From: Gadus chalcogrammus | Taxonomy: Eukaryota; Chordata; Actinopteri; Gadiformes; Gadidae | Direction of reading: 5' to 3' | Assembly: GCF_026213295.1 (NCBI RefSeq) | Contig: NC_079417.1 | Location: 899,575 to 963,574, forward strand | Length of the DNA stretch: 64,000 nucleotides | Shown here: piece after piece, positions 21,043-33,175 of the stretch | Layout: the number at the start of each line of letters is the position of its first letter | How positions within the stretch are numbered: the stretch's first letter is position 1 | The notes under the pieces: generated by a model | The model's database searches: none | What the model was told of the DNA's origin: nothing | Seen by the model: the letters and a program-made list of their open reading frames with translations, nothing else | Made by a program: the position numbers and the translations under genes

Positions 21043-24000
21043 CTACCTCCTCCTCCTCTTGCCGGGCTTTGAGCCGTCGGCCCTCAGGTCACTCCCCGTG
21101 ACCCTTGACCTCTTCGTCGGGCGGCCCCTGCGATGCCCCGCCGTCTCCTCCAGGCCGGTCCCCCTGTCTCCGGGGGGGCTGACTGGCTGCTGGGGGTCCC
21201 TCAGGGAGGGGTCGGGGTCGACGCCCAGCAGAGCAGTCAGCTGGAGCCCCTCCCACAGGCTGGGCGCTCCGTCCTAGAGGGGGAGACACAGCCGGGAGCT
21301 GAAGGGAGGGAGGGAGGGGAGGGCTGGAGGAGAGAGTGGAGGGGGGTTGGGGGGGAGTTACCTCTCTGGGGGGGGGAGGGAGGGGGTGAGGGGGTTACCT
21401 CTGAGGGGCAGTGGAGGTCCACAGCCAGCTGGAGGTCGGTGATGAGCTCTAAGGAGGTTCTGTAGGGGGGGTTCTTCAGGTGACAGAGCCGCTTCTGGAC
21501 CAGAGCCAGAGCCTGAAGAACAGAACACTTTTACCCTCCGCCCCACCCCCCCTCCGCCCCTCCGCCCCACCGCCCCACCGCCCCTCCGCCCCACCGCCCC
21601 ACCGCCCCACCGCCCCACCGCCCCGCCGCCCCGTGGTCACACACTACCGGCGCTCGGCAGCCATGGTTCTCATCTAATTAGGAGGATCCATTAAGCACTT
21701 TATCAAGTACTAAATCATTATTTTGCCTAGTGTTGCAGTTAACCGATCATTATAAAACGAAGGGTTTAAGTTTTCTTGGCTGCTGGTCAGATAAAGAAGG
21801 TCCATCAAAGACCTGAGTGTTGGAATACCTCTGTGGGGTCTCCCAGCTGGCACAGCAGGGACAGCAGCACGCACTCACACTTCTGTTGGGAGAGGAGCAA
21901 CGTCAGCCTCACGTCTACACAACGCCGGCCTCACGTCTATACAACGTGTGTTCTAGGTCCAGAGTGCGTGTTCTAGGTCCAGAGTGTGGTTCTAGGTTCT
22001 GGTGTGTGTTCTAGGTTCTGGTGTGTGTGTTTTAGGTCCAGAGTGTGAGTTCTAGGTTCTGGTGTGTGTTCTAGGTTCTGGTGTGTGGATCTAGGTTCTG
22101 GTGTGTGGTTCTAGGTTCTGGTGTGTGGTTCTAGGTTCTGGTGTGTGGTTCTAGGTTCTGGTGTGTGTTCTAGGTCCATAGTGTGTGTTCTAGGTCCAGA
22201 GTGCATGTTCTAGGTCCAGAGTGCGTGTTCTAGGTCCAGAGTGTGGTTCTAGGTTCTGGTGTGTGTTCTAGGTTCTGGTGTGTGTGTTTTAGGTCCAGAG
22301 TGTGTGTTCTAGGTTCTGGTGTGTGGTTCTAGGTTCTGGTGTGTGGTTCTAGGTTCTGGTGTTTTTTCTAGGTCCAGAGTGTGTGGTTCTAGGTCCAGAG
22401 TGTGTGGTTCTAGGTTCTGGTGTGTGGTTCTAGGTTCTGGTGTGTGGTTCTAGGTCCAGAGTGTGTGTTCTAGGTACTGGTGTGTGGTTCTAGGTTCTGT
22501 GTGTGGTTCTAGGTCCAGAGTGTGTGTTCTAGGTTCTGGTGTGTGGTTCTAGGTTCTGGTGTGTGTTCTAGGTTCTGGTGTGTGTTCTAGGTTCTGGTGT
22601 GTGGTTCTAGGTCCAGAGTGTGTGTTCTAGGTTCTGGTGTGTGGTTCTAGGTTCTGGTGTGTGTTCTAGGTTCTGGTGTGTGTTCTAGGTTCTGGTGTGT
22701 GTTCTAGGTTCTGGTGTGTGTTCTAGGTTCTGGTGTGTTGTTCTAGGTTCTGGTGTGTGTTCTAGGTTCTGGTGTGTGTTCTAGGTTCTGGTGTGTGTTC
22801 TAGGTTCTGGTGTGTGTTCTAGGTTCTGGTGCGTGTTCTAGGTTCTGGTGTGTGTTCTAGGTTCTGGTGTGTGGTTCTAGGTTCTGGTGTGGGGCGGTGC
22901 CTCGTACCCGCTGCTCCAGCAGGCTCAGGCAGGGCGTGTAGTGCCTCTCTGAGGCGTAGGGGTCTCTGGGGTCCGACAGGTCCTGGCACAGCGAGCAAAC
23001 CCACTCCGGCCTACAGTCAGAACCAGCGGAGGAGACGGTGAGGAGGGGGCGGGAACACGGACTACACCTTTAGGATCCAACAAACCAACTCAGAAAGTAC
23101 TGAAACATGGGACTGAGACCCCCACGGGGGTCCTAGTGTCAGGGGCCCCCCCATCACCAGGGCCCTGGTGTCAGGGGCCCCCCCACCACGGGGGTCCTGG
23201 TGTCTGAGGCCCCGCCCACCACGGGGGTCCTAGTGTCAGGGGCCCCCCCACCACGGGGGTCCTAGTGTCAGGGGCCCCGACACCACGGGGCTCCTAGTTT
23301 CAGGGGCCCCGACACCACGGGGTACATGCCGGTGCATTCAGGTTCTCCCTCAGATAACCCCGCCCACTCAACCCGCCACCACCCAGGAGGGGGGAGCGGG
23401 GACTGGCCCCAGACGGCCCCAGACGGCGGCGGACCCCTCTGATGGGGCCCGGAGACACGGGACCTCCAGACAGAGCGCTCTTACCCGGAGAGGGCCCCGG
23501 GGGGGACGTGGCAGGCGCCGTGGAAGCTGCGCTCACACCGGCTACAGGCGGCGTCGCAGGACAGGGCGTGGCAGCACGCGCAGGGCGCAAGGGACCCAGG
23601 GGCCGGGGGGCCCTCAGGGGACCCGGGCGACGACAGAGGCTGGAGGTAGGAGTCCTGCTCCTCGTCACGGGGCTGCAACACAGAAGGGACTGGGTTCAGC
23701 TCCTCGGTACCGTGGGTCGTACCATACTGGGCCCCAGCGGGGGACGAGTGGGTCGTACCATACTGGGCCCGAGCGGGGGACGAGTGGGTCGTACCATACT
23801 GGGCCCCAGCGGGGGACGAGTGGGTCGTACCATACTGGCCCACAGCGGGGGACGAGTGGGTCGTACCATACTGGGCCCGAGCGGGGGACGAGTGGGTCGT
23901 ACCATACTGGGCCCCAGCGGGGGACGAGTGGGTCGTACCATACTGGCCCACAGCGGGGGACGAGTGGGTCGTACCATACTGGGCCCGAGCGGGGGACGAG

Positions 24001-27000
24001 TGGGTCGTACCATACTGGGCCCCAGCGGGGGACGAGTGGGTCGTACCATACTGGCCCACAGCGGGGGACGAGTGGGTCGTACCATACTGGGCCCCAGCGG
24101 GGGACGAGTGGGTCGTACCATACTGGGCCCCAGCGGGGGACGAGTGGGTCGTGGGACCCCCAAACCCCCTCCAGGGATGGATCAGAACATTCCCTACCAG
24201 GTCGTCGTCCATCAACTCCTCCAGGAACATCTCCTGCTCCGTGTCTCCGGCGTGGAGACGGTAGCGGGGAGTCGGGCGGCCGGGAGCGCCCGCCGACAGG
24301 GGCAGCCGGTACAGAGACACCTCCGGCCACAGACTGCAGGGGCCCGACGCCGCCCGGCTGCAGGGGCCCGGCGCCGCCCAGCTGCAGGGGCCCGACGCCG
24401 CCCTCCCGGCGCACTCCCCCGGCGGCCGTGGGGCCACCAGCTCCCCTCCTGGGGTCTCAGGACCGGCCGGGTCCTCGGCTGAAGCTCCGGCCGTCTGCGC
24501 CCAGCCCGCTCTGGGAGGTTCGGCGGGGGGCGCTTCCTGCACGCCGGGGTACGCTGGCCGATTGTGGCCCCGGGGGTCCGAGGGGCCCTCGGCCCGGGGG
24601 GACGGAGGGGAGCGCTCGGACACCCGGGGCCACAATCCTCTGGGAACACCGGAGGAGACGTCCTCCGGGGGCGCGGGGTCGGACACGGTGGAGGTCAGCT
24701 CGTTCTCCTGGATGTTGGGGGCCCACAGACGCTCCTCCGGGCCCCGGCTGGAGGAGTCTGCCAGGGCCTTCACCGTCCTGGTGGTCGGGGGCGGAGCCTC
24801 TGGGGAGGGCGGGGTCCCTCTGGGGTCCGAGCCGGGCTGTTCACGCTCGGGGTCAGAGGTTAAGGAGTCTCCGGCGTTACTGCTACTGCTAGAGAAACTA
24901 TCCAGGATGATCTGGTACAGAAGGGGGTTCTGGTCCCTGACCTGGTTAACCCTCGAGGAGTTGCGACCCCACCAGTAGGGGGGTGGGGTCTGCCGCTCTG
25001 ATGGGGGGGGGGGTGGCGGCCTGGCCTCCTCAGTGACCGGTTGGATCTGGTTCTCAGCCAAGGGTCGCTCTGATGGGGGAGGGGGTGGCGGCCTGGCCTC
25101 CTCAGTGACCGGTTGGATCTGGTTCTCAGTCAAGGGTCGCTCTGATGGGGGAGGGGGTGGCGGTCTGGCCTCCTCAGTGACCGGGTGGATCTGGTTCTCA
25201 GCCAAGGGCTGATCTGATGGGGGTGGGAATGGCGGCCTGGCCTCCTCAGTGACCGGTTGGATCTGGTTCTCAGTCAAGGGCTGATCTGATGGGGGAGGGG
25301 GTGGCGGCCTGGGCTCCTCAGTGACCGGTTGGATCTGGTTCTCAGTCAAGGGTCGATCTGATGGGGGAGGGGGTGGCGGCCTGGGCTCCTCAGTGACCGG
25401 TTGGATCTGGTTCTCAGCCAAGGGTCGCTCTGATGGGGGAGGGGGTGGCGGCCTGGCCTCCTCAGTGACCGGTTGGATCTGGTTCTGAGTCGGGTGCCCG
25501 GCGGGTGCCTCTGCATCACGGCCGGCGCCCCTGGAGGGGAAGCCACCCCTGGAGGGGAAGCCGCCCCAGGGGAAGGCCAGCGGCGCGGCGGGATCCACCG
25601 CCGACGGCGCTGTGGTCTGAGTGACTTGTTTACAGAGAGAGTGGTATGAAGAGTTCTTGGGCCGCCCCGGTTTTCTTTTCTCCGGGGTGTCAGAGTCTAA
25701 CACCACCGTGGGGGTGGTGGACGTGATGGGCGCCCCCAACATGATGACCTTCTGGCCCGGCCCGCCCACCGGGCCGCCCGTCTTGTCCTTGAGGAAGCCG
25801 CTCAATGCAGAAGACAGGATGGGGTAGAAGGTGGTCCCGACGGGGAGCACGCAGTAGGGGGGCTGGTTGGACGGGTTGGCCACGGTGGGCGGTACTGCGC
25901 CCGGGGGGAGATCTGCAGAAGGTGTCGGCGGTAGAGGCGGTGCGTTTGGTACCACCAAGGACCCATCAGAGTTAACTAGTGAGTGACCGGACGGGGCCTG
26001 GATGTGGACCTGAAGGAGGCCTGCAGGGGTCCACACCGAGGTGGTGGGGGCTCGACCTGTCTGCGATTGGCTTTGATGGCCTGACCCAAAATAATAATGG
26101 CTGGAGCTCTGAAGGCTCGATCCAACAATGCTGGACTGCTGTTGGCCGGTCTGCGGTTGGCCGGTCTGCGGTTGGCCGGTGTGCGGTTGGCCGGTGTACG
26201 GTTGGCCGGTCTGCGGTTGGCCGGTCTGCGGTTGGCCGGTCTGCGGTTGGCCGGTCTGCGGTTGGCCGGTGTACGGTTGGCCGGTGTACGGTTGGCCGGT
26301 GTACGGTTGGCCGGTCTGCGGTTGGCCAGTCTGCGGTTGGCCGGTCGGCGGTTGGCCGGTCGGCGGTTGGCCGGTCGGCGGTTGGCCGGTGTACGGTTGG
26401 CCGGTGTGCGGTTGGCCGGTGTACGGTTGGCCGGTCTGCGGTTGGCCGGTCTGCGTTTGGCCGGTGTACGGTTGGCCGGTGTACGGTTGGCCGGTCTGCG
26501 GTTGGCCGGTCTGCGGTTGGCCGGTCTGCGGTTGGCCGGTCTGCGGTTGGCCGGTCTGCGGTTGGCCGGTCTGCGGTTGGCCGGTCTGCGGTTGGCCGGT
26601 CTGCGGTTGGCCGGTCTGCGGTTGGCCGGTCTGCGGTTGGCCAGTCTGCGGTTGGCCGGTCTGCGGTTGGCCGGTCTGCTGATGTACTGGTCTCCAACCA
26701 GGCTCACATGAGGACAGCGTGGGGGGGGCAGCATATCTTACAATTGATTGGTCTGGGCAAAAGAAAGGCACACGAGCCCTGGCTGATCCCAGAACAGAGG
26801 GGTGACTGGCTGAGCGCTGGGGCGGGGCGGGGCGCGGGGGGCGTCTGGTTTGGGGGAGGACCGTGGCTGGCCGAGGAGGGGGATAGAGGGAGCCTGTGGC
26901 CGTCGACGCGGCGGGGGGCGCGGGGGGCGCAGCCACACCGCCCGGGGGCTGGGAGAGACATTCTTGAGGGTTGGTTTCCTTGCAGGCGAAAGGAACCTGA

Positions 27001-30000
27001 GACACTCGAAGCTCACCTGCAAAAGAACAAGCAACACATGAACAGGTGGGAGCCAGACGATACCAGGGTGTGCAGCCACTGGACTGCTTCTGTTGCCTAC
27101 TCCTAGACCGTTCTAGTCCCACTATGCCCTAACCTAAGCCAGATGTTTACGTTTTTCAAGTTGACCCACATGTAAGGCTCGGCGATTAATCAAATTCTGT
27201 CGTGATTTCAATTTTAGTGTCCAACGATTACAAAAATAATATAATCTAATTTTCGATTATTATTATAAATATTTTTTTTATTCAATGTTTTATAGAAAGT
27301 GAACAGCTGGATACATATCTGTACATTATTTTGGATTTGAACATTTTCTTTTGCACCATTTTGTGTACTTTTTAAAGGCAAAATTTCTAAAAACAGTTCT
27401 CAGTTACAAAGTGTTTTTTGGGAGAGAGCTGCTGAATAAATACATCATGTTTTCAAACTCAAAAATAATCGTATGTATAATCGTGATTTCAGTATTGACC
27501 AAAATAATCGTGATTATTGATGATTTTGGTCAAGGGGAAAAGCCAGCGGACGCGCTATTGGCTGGTTTAACACAATGACGACACGGAAGCGACGGCAAGC
27601 AGCCAATCGCGTACAGAGTCAGTTGAACTCGCCCGTTGATCACGCCTCTTGTGCTGAAGAAAGTGACAGCAGCATCAGACCAACGTACAACCTACGATTG
27701 GCTTGGTCTGGTAATAGCCCAGCTAGGTCACTACCACAACTGACCCCTGACCTCTGACCTCTCCAGACAGGCCTGTACTCACCGAGGGAGAGGATGGCCT
27801 TCACGACGGCAGTGTTGATGGTGAGGCTGGGCTTGGTCATGGTCTTAGGAGGACCGACTTCCTGGCTCAGAATCCACTCTGACCAAGCGCTGATCTGGAA
27901 GGCAGAGCAGCGTTCAGCTCATGACATGCAGGGCAGCCGAGTGTGGTGGCTGCACTTTAAACCCAAGGTGAATCCAATAGGTCTGGTAGAAGATTAGATA
28001 GTAAAATAGTAGAAAAGTATACTTTACGCACACACTACCGTTCCAAAGGTTGGGGTCACCCCGACAATTTCCTGTTTTCCATGACAATTCTAACTTTCAT
28101 TCAACAGCTGTCAGCTGGGGTAAGATAATTGCACGAGGGTTTTCTAATCATCAATCCGCCTTTGAACACGAGTATCTAAACAAGTACCATTAGACCACAG
28201 TAGGGATGGTGACTGGCCTGTGTACACCTACTGTATGTAGATCAATCAATTAAAAATCAGCCGTTTCCAGCACGAACAGTCATCTACTACATTAACATTG
28301 TCTAGACTGTATTTCTGATTAATTTAAATTGAAAAAAACTGTGCTTTTCTTTCAAAATGAAGGCCATTCTAAGTGAGCCCAGCCTTTGTAGCGGTCGTGG
28401 CTCCAGCGTGCGTCTCATTGTACGCTACCTCCGTCTTGCGTGCCAGCAGAGTCTTGATGTCCGACGCGTCGTCCTCGAGCTTCTTGATGCGCACGGTGTA
28501 GTCCTCCACCTTCTCCATCAGCCCCTTCATCCGGGTCTTCAGGACCTCCTCCTCGGAGGTGTAGATGGCCTGCAACAGACGCAACGAGGCCGCTGTAACC
28601 CCGGCTCTCCCTGGGTTGATGAGGTGCATCTTATCCCACCGAGATGGTTCTCTTACCGCCACTTGAGCATAGTGATTGGATAGTCTCTCTTTGAAGTGGA
28701 GGCAGAAGCTTTTTACTAGCGTTAGAAAGGTGACCTTCATCTCAACTTTTTGGGAATGTATCTCCTTCAACCTGCAGGTGGAGAAATCTGCACTTCAAAA
28801 CCGTCCCAGCCGCACGACTCACAACACAACTCGACCATTTCAACCCCGGATCAATACACGCGTGTATTCATTTAAAATGCCCCCATTTGTCCTATAGCTT
28901 GTTCTTGTATTGTAGGACTACGGCCCTGTCAGCAATATTAATATTAATTATAAAAATAAATATCTTGCTCGACATTTACATTTCTATGATTCTGCAGTTG
29001 CTTTCATCCAAAGCGACTTACAACTATCATGCACAGATTCACACCCCGACGGCGGGGTCAACCACGCAGGGCGACAGCCAGATCTTCAGGAGCCGTCACA
29101 GCTCGACACTAACTAGGAGGAGCTGGGGATCGAACTAGCAACCTTCTGGTTACCAGCCAACCCGCTCTACCTAACCCCGGCCGACATCCTCTTAAATAGC
29201 GATTCCACCACATCTCATCAACATGATCCCACCCTGTAGTCCACTAGAGTGCTCCACAGAGACCGCGTCTCACCTGGAGCTCATCAGCATGATGCTCTGC
29301 ATGGCCTTCTCCGTGTGCTTGTCTACGGGAACCAACAGACCGTACATCTGCTTCCTGATGCTCTGGTAAGCCTCGTGGACATACTGGAAGCTGCAGGGGC
29401 GCGTGGGGGAGGAAGCAAAGGGTCAGAGCTCGGAGACGCCCCCCACCGGCGGGCCTGCCCACGTTCTGCCTCGTACTGTTAGTGAACCGGTACTCACGAA
29501 TGAGCGCGGTGGTCCATGAGCTGGCAGTCGCGACAGGTGCGGACGTCACAGGTGTAGCAGTAGAGCTGGAGAACCTCCTCGCGGTGGAGGGGACAGTAGA
29601 TGCCCGTGGGCGCCGAGTCCGACCTGGGGGCGTCGGCTGTGAGGACAAACGGCGCTCTTAAACCAGGATCCGTTTCAACCAGGCCTACGGTCCTTAGTCG
29701 GGGAGACGTGTTGAGCGGCTCAGGTGAGGCCGTCAATCAGAAAAACTCAATGACCAAACTTTTTACACTCGGTGAAGTACAGGAAGAACTCTGACTGAGT
29801 GCAGTGCATCTTTAGGAACTGGAACACAGAGACCACACGGCTGCAAGACTTGCAGTAGTACATAGTGGTAGACGAGGGTCAAACGATGGTATGTAGACAG
29901 TTGAGGTTTGCCACGGATACTTCAGCACAGGGGGGCTGGTCCCTAGGGGGTCATGCAGTCGGGGAAGAGGAACTGACCTGGGAGCTGGTCCAGGATGTGG

Positions 30001-30113
30001 TGGGAGCGGGTCACCTTCACCCTCTTGTGGGCTTCCACGCAGCCCCGGCACAGGGCCTCCCCACAGTCCACGCACCATGACGTGGCCTCGGCCTGGCCGC
30101 CACAGCTGGTACA
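21043..30113 (-). CDS. TIF1-family TRIM protein (TRIM28/TRIM66/TRIM33-like), 5' end missing
   Basis: Twelve exons join in phase, high to low: 30113-29978, 29636-29498, 29390-29274, 28771-28657, 28569-28429, 27894-27783, 27016-24198, 23672-23485, 23010-22908, 21882-21829, 21512-21399 and 21273-21043; 1422 residues. Order of parts: B-box 1 (CTSCGGQAEATSWCVDCGEA.. with following C/C/H), B-box 2 (CPLHREEVLQLYCYTCDVRT), coiled coil (EEEVLKTRMKGLMEKVEDYT), a 940-residue Pro/Gln-rich middle, PHD (C-x2-C-x8-C-x2-C-x4-H-x2-C, then WVCSLC) and a weak bromodomain starting KCECVLLSLLC. B-boxes plus PHD and bromodomain define the TIF1 chromatin co-repressors. An HP1-box PTVVL and AT-hook-like KRKPGRPK lie near 25650-25710; the C-terminus is basic (KRRRR). 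No RING or start codon exon was found upstream. Which TIF1 member is undecided. Confidence 0.82.
21945..22890. repeat. 19-20-bp minisatellite in a TIF1-like intron
   Basis: About 45 copies of TTCTAGGTTCTGGTGTGTG, with a TTCTAGGTCCAGAGTGTG variant class, between the PHD exon and the first bromodomain exon. Confidence 0.97.
23115..23330. repeat. 34-37-bp minisatellite in a TIF1-like intron
   Basis: Units of CACCACGGGGGTCCTAGTGT + CAGGGGCCCCCC, about six copies, in the intron that splits the PHD finger. Confidence 0.9.
23673..24197 (-). repeat. Stop-free 525-bp intron made of a 36-bp repeat
   Basis: A donor (GACCTG|gtaggg) and a strong acceptor (CCCTTCTGTGTTGCAG|CC) bound 525 bp, exactly 175 codons, with no stop in the gene's frame. 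It holds 12 copies of a 36-bp unit encoding TTHSSPA(GA/RA/VG)QYG. Variants follow a three-unit higher-order pattern. Splicing keeps phase 0 on both sides; retention would insert 175 residues before the PHD finger. Confidence 0.7.
24985..25500 (-). repeat. 72-bp coding minisatellite (24-residue repeat)
   Basis: Seven copies of a 24-residue unit with consensus NQIQPVTEEARPPPPPPSER + PLAE, in frame within the large middle exon of the TIF1-like gene. Copies differ at Ala/Pro, Glu/Asp and Arg/Gln positions. Confidence 0.9.
26134..26690 (-). repeat. 15-bp coding minisatellite (QTGQP repeat)
   Basis: About 37 copies of a five-residue unit QTGQP, with Y, H or P replacing the first Gln in a patterned way. 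It is in frame in the middle exon of the TIF1-like gene. The frames on the opposite strand (VGRSA, LAGLR) are shadows. Confidence 0.93.
27140..27545. repeat. AT-rich dispersed repeat in a TIF1-like intron
   Basis: Starts with AAGGCTCGGCGATTAATCAA and ends with AATCGTGATTATTGATG. GATTAATCG/AATCGTGATT motifs are typical of ends of non-autonomous hAT-like fish elements. No clean terminal duplication was found. Confidence 0.45.
28975..29185. repeat. SINE-like dispersed repeat in a TIF1-like intron
   Basis: CTTTCATCCAAAGCGACTTA (the common teleost core) is followed, about 110 bp later, by GGGGATCGAACTAGCAACCT, a complement of a tRNA-like B-box. Composite of two repeat families or one SINE. Confidence 0.5.
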
Positions 30114-30197
30114 CTACAGCGACACCCGGAGACAGAGCAGCACATGTAACAGAGGCCACAGGCGTCATGCACCACCATACAGCAGACTCCAGCTTAA

Positions 30198-30416
30198 AGA
30201 GATCCTATTATACCACTTTTCTGGTCTTCATTTCTCATTAATGACTCCTATAGCCCAACCTGACACGAATCACAGAACAAAAAAACAGGGGATACGGGAA
30301 TACGTCGAAATGCATGTACGTCATTATTTGACGCTTTAGTATGGTTAAGCATGACTATCAATCATTATAACAACGTTTATAGGTCATAAAAGTCGAAAAA
30401 GCATAATAGGTCCCCT
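30198..30416. mobile_element. TTAA-flanked MITE
   Basis: TTAA at 30194-30197 and 30417-30420 enclose ends AGAGATCCTATTATACCACT and (complement) AGGGGACCTATTATGCTTTT, imperfect inverted repeats. No coding capacity. It lies just upstream of the first visible exon of the TIF1-like gene. Confidence 0.6.
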
Positions 30417-30420
30417 TTAA

Positions 30421-31834
30421 GGATTGTAGAAGGTTGGTGTACTCTAGAGTCTCTATGTTCATGTTTCTTAGCATGGGGCCAGGCCAGTGCCTCTGCCACT
30501 GATACAAGGTGTTATGGTGCACTCAAGTTGCCTCGTACACCACCCGCACAAGTTGCAAAGTGGGAAATCTCCCAGCTTTCTTGCTGCATTTCACAGAGGC
30601 ACGAATCCTTTTGGTCGTAATATCTCGGGGTTCTGAGAGTCCACCGAGTTCAGCGAGGTTGACCCTTGGAATAGACAAACAAAGATGGCTGCGCCCATAA
30701 TGAGATGTACTTTCTTTGTCTTTGTACCACTTTGGTCCTTTTAATTTCAATTTTAAATGTTCTTACACACTTGATTATTTTATTCCCGTCACTAATTTAT
30801 GCATTGCACGGCCTTGCTGTGCATGGCATGCAATACAATGTAAAGTTTTGTTTGTTAAAGTTGGTTTGCTAAAGAGGCTAATGTAGCTAACAATAACAAT
30901 GACTAGCCAATGACTGTTCTTCCGCAACTCGTCGTGTAGCTATGCCAACCAAGACAGACGGGAACGCTATAAGTGCTACAACCCAGGAAATTATGCCACA
31001 AGAGTGTGTCTTTTGCAGCTGGCGGTGGAAGGCCTGTTGGGTCATAGACAGACAGGGCCGTATAACTTATCAAGGGAGACACTGCTTCGGTTCTTTTGAT
31101 CGACAGCCAAGGAGTAGGTCTGGAGACTGCTCCTCACCCGCCTACTCTAGAGATTATTCAACCTCGAGTCTGTACCTTGACATACTGGAATAAGCCATTT
31201 ATTCAACCCTCTGATCCAACCTGTCAAGCTGCCTTGATTTCCACTTCAAGAATACTACTACAATGAAAGCACACGGCGCAGAGTCTATACAAATAGCTTA
31301 GGAATACGCTGAAATCCCAACGGGGTAAACTGGAAATATAATCCTTATCTGTTGGTTTCAAATGGAACGAGCAGCATACTTGGCATTTCACCCGCAACCT
31401 TTAACTTAAATAACATATCCTTATTCCTTTTAACTAATAACCTTTCCCCCCCAATTCCGTCCAGACACAGAGCGACATTGGCTCCAAGTCCCGACCTCTT
31501 GGGCCGTGAGGGCCTTCTTTTGAGCTCTAGTACGAGAATGCAGCAATGGAAACTGGGCTTAAGTGATCCAGAGGTTAGCCCAAGCCCTCGCGGCGCCCAA
31601 ACCAGCCTCATCACTCAGTGGAACCGGGGTTAACTGGTGTCCTACCTTGACCCACCTGTGCAAGAACTTCTGTCAAAAATAATTGAGCGGAGGGAAATTA
31701 GCAATATGCTTACATAACGATGTCAAGCCAAAGCAAAAGACTTTGTTTTAAAAAGGTACTTAGCCATTTGTGTTTATCTTAATTTGTATATCACAGTAAA
31801 ATTATGTAATCGTTTAAGCTGCACTAAAAGGAGG
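30421..31834. other. No recognised gene upstream of the TIF1-like exons
   Basis: Contains short open frames on both strands (for example 30523-30750 on -, 30942-31193 on +) with no family resemblance or consistent splice context. The missing TIF1 5' exon with its RING was looked for here and not found. Confidence 0.3.
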
Positions 31835-32250
31835 AGCTTGTTTACCCTGTCTACACACGAGAACCCCCTAAAGATTGGTAGAACCAGGCCTAAGGGCCAG
31901 GTCTACTGCTACAGACAGACCCCCCATGAGTAGAGGTACCCCGAAAGACAAGTAGAACGAAGGGCCAGGTCAAAGGCTACAGACAGAACCCCCATGAGTA
32001 GAGGTACCCCGAAAGATAAGTAGAACAAAGGGCCAGGTCAAAGGCTACAGACAGACCCCCCATGAGTAGAGGAACCCCCTAAACATGGGTAGAACCATCT
32101 AATGCAGACAGAACCCCCATGAGTAGAGGAACCCCCTAAAGATGGGTAGAACCATTCTAATGCTATGCTACAGACAGAACCCCCATGAGTAGAGGAACCC
32201 CATAAAGATGGGTAGAACCAGGCCTAAGGGCGGTCTACTGCTACAGACAA
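31835..32250. repeat. About 60-70-bp tandem repeat, five to six copies
   Basis: Each unit contains CTACAGACAGA, CCCCCATGAGTAGAGG and AAAGATGGGTAGAACCA or a variant; spacing between copies varies. Confidence 0.85.
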
Positions 32251-32784
32251 GAGTTTGACATATACTCCTGTCCTTATCTTACCAGTGTCCCCGGTTTCTC
32301 TTTTCCAACATAAACATGATAATAGGTTTGACTTTGTACCCTCCACACCCTTAATGTATTTACTCTTCGCGATGCTTTTGGAAATGCATTTGATATTCAT
32401 CTGTATTCTGTACGCCTTTTACTTATTATTTGTTTAAGTTGCTGAACCCAACCAAGTGGGACCCACAATGGAGCCTCTTCCCTGAGTTTAGAAGAGTTTA
32501 GGATAGGATCAAAGACCGGGTGGTCTTGCTCTACTTTAGGTGATCCATGGACCATCTTGGTATATTGCTATTTGTTGAATCTTCGGTAAAACATACTTCA
32601 TTGAATTCTCTTCTTTGTGCTTAGTTTGTTAATATTGTCTTCCTTAAAGTTAAAGTTAGAGTTGATTCCTTATAAAAGCAAGGAATCACTTAATATAAGA
32701 AGTGTGGATGTTGGAGATCTTACGACAGAGATCTGGACATCTTTAGATGGGTAAGATCTTCGATGATTGGCTGTTACGGCATGT

Positions 32785-33175
32785 CACTCAGTGGCAACGC
32801 CTCAGTGGCAACACTATTGAATGCTGATTGGCTGTCATCACGCGTTTGCTGCCGAAAGGTTGAAATATTTCAACTCGAGCAGCATTTGACGCGCCGCAAA
32901 ATACGTGAACGCGCCCGTCGCCCGTGCCCGGCAGCGGGCACGGGCATGCCGCGCTGCAAATCAGATTTTGCCACGCCGCAAATCAAATTTTGCTGCCGGT
33001 TTTCTCGGCAGCAAATGCTGCGGCAGCGAAGCAGCAACGCGTCTCTACATTCACTTTGAATGGGATCGTGCCGCGCGTCAACTTTTTGCATCTTTTGGTG
33101 TGAACGCAGGGTTACAGGCCTTGGTTCGACGTGATTTAAATTGTGAGACGCATATTTATTTTTGTAAGGAAAATG
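32785..33175. repeat. GC-rich dispersed repeat with hairpin
   Basis: A dense cluster of GCAGCAAA/GCCGCAAA motifs surrounds a hairpin GCCCGTGCCC..GGGCACGGGC at about 32920-32945. It finishes TTTTGGTGTGAACGCAGG, the style of DNA-transposon ends in fish. Boundaries not resolved. A smaller hairpin, GATTCCTT..AAGGAATC, lies at 32661-32690. Confidence 0.4.

Noticed and set aside
25979..27106. Long + strand frames rich in VGRSA or LAGLR repeats
   Set aside because: Antisense shadows of the QTGQP coding repeat; the - strand has the splice phases, B-box and PHD context.
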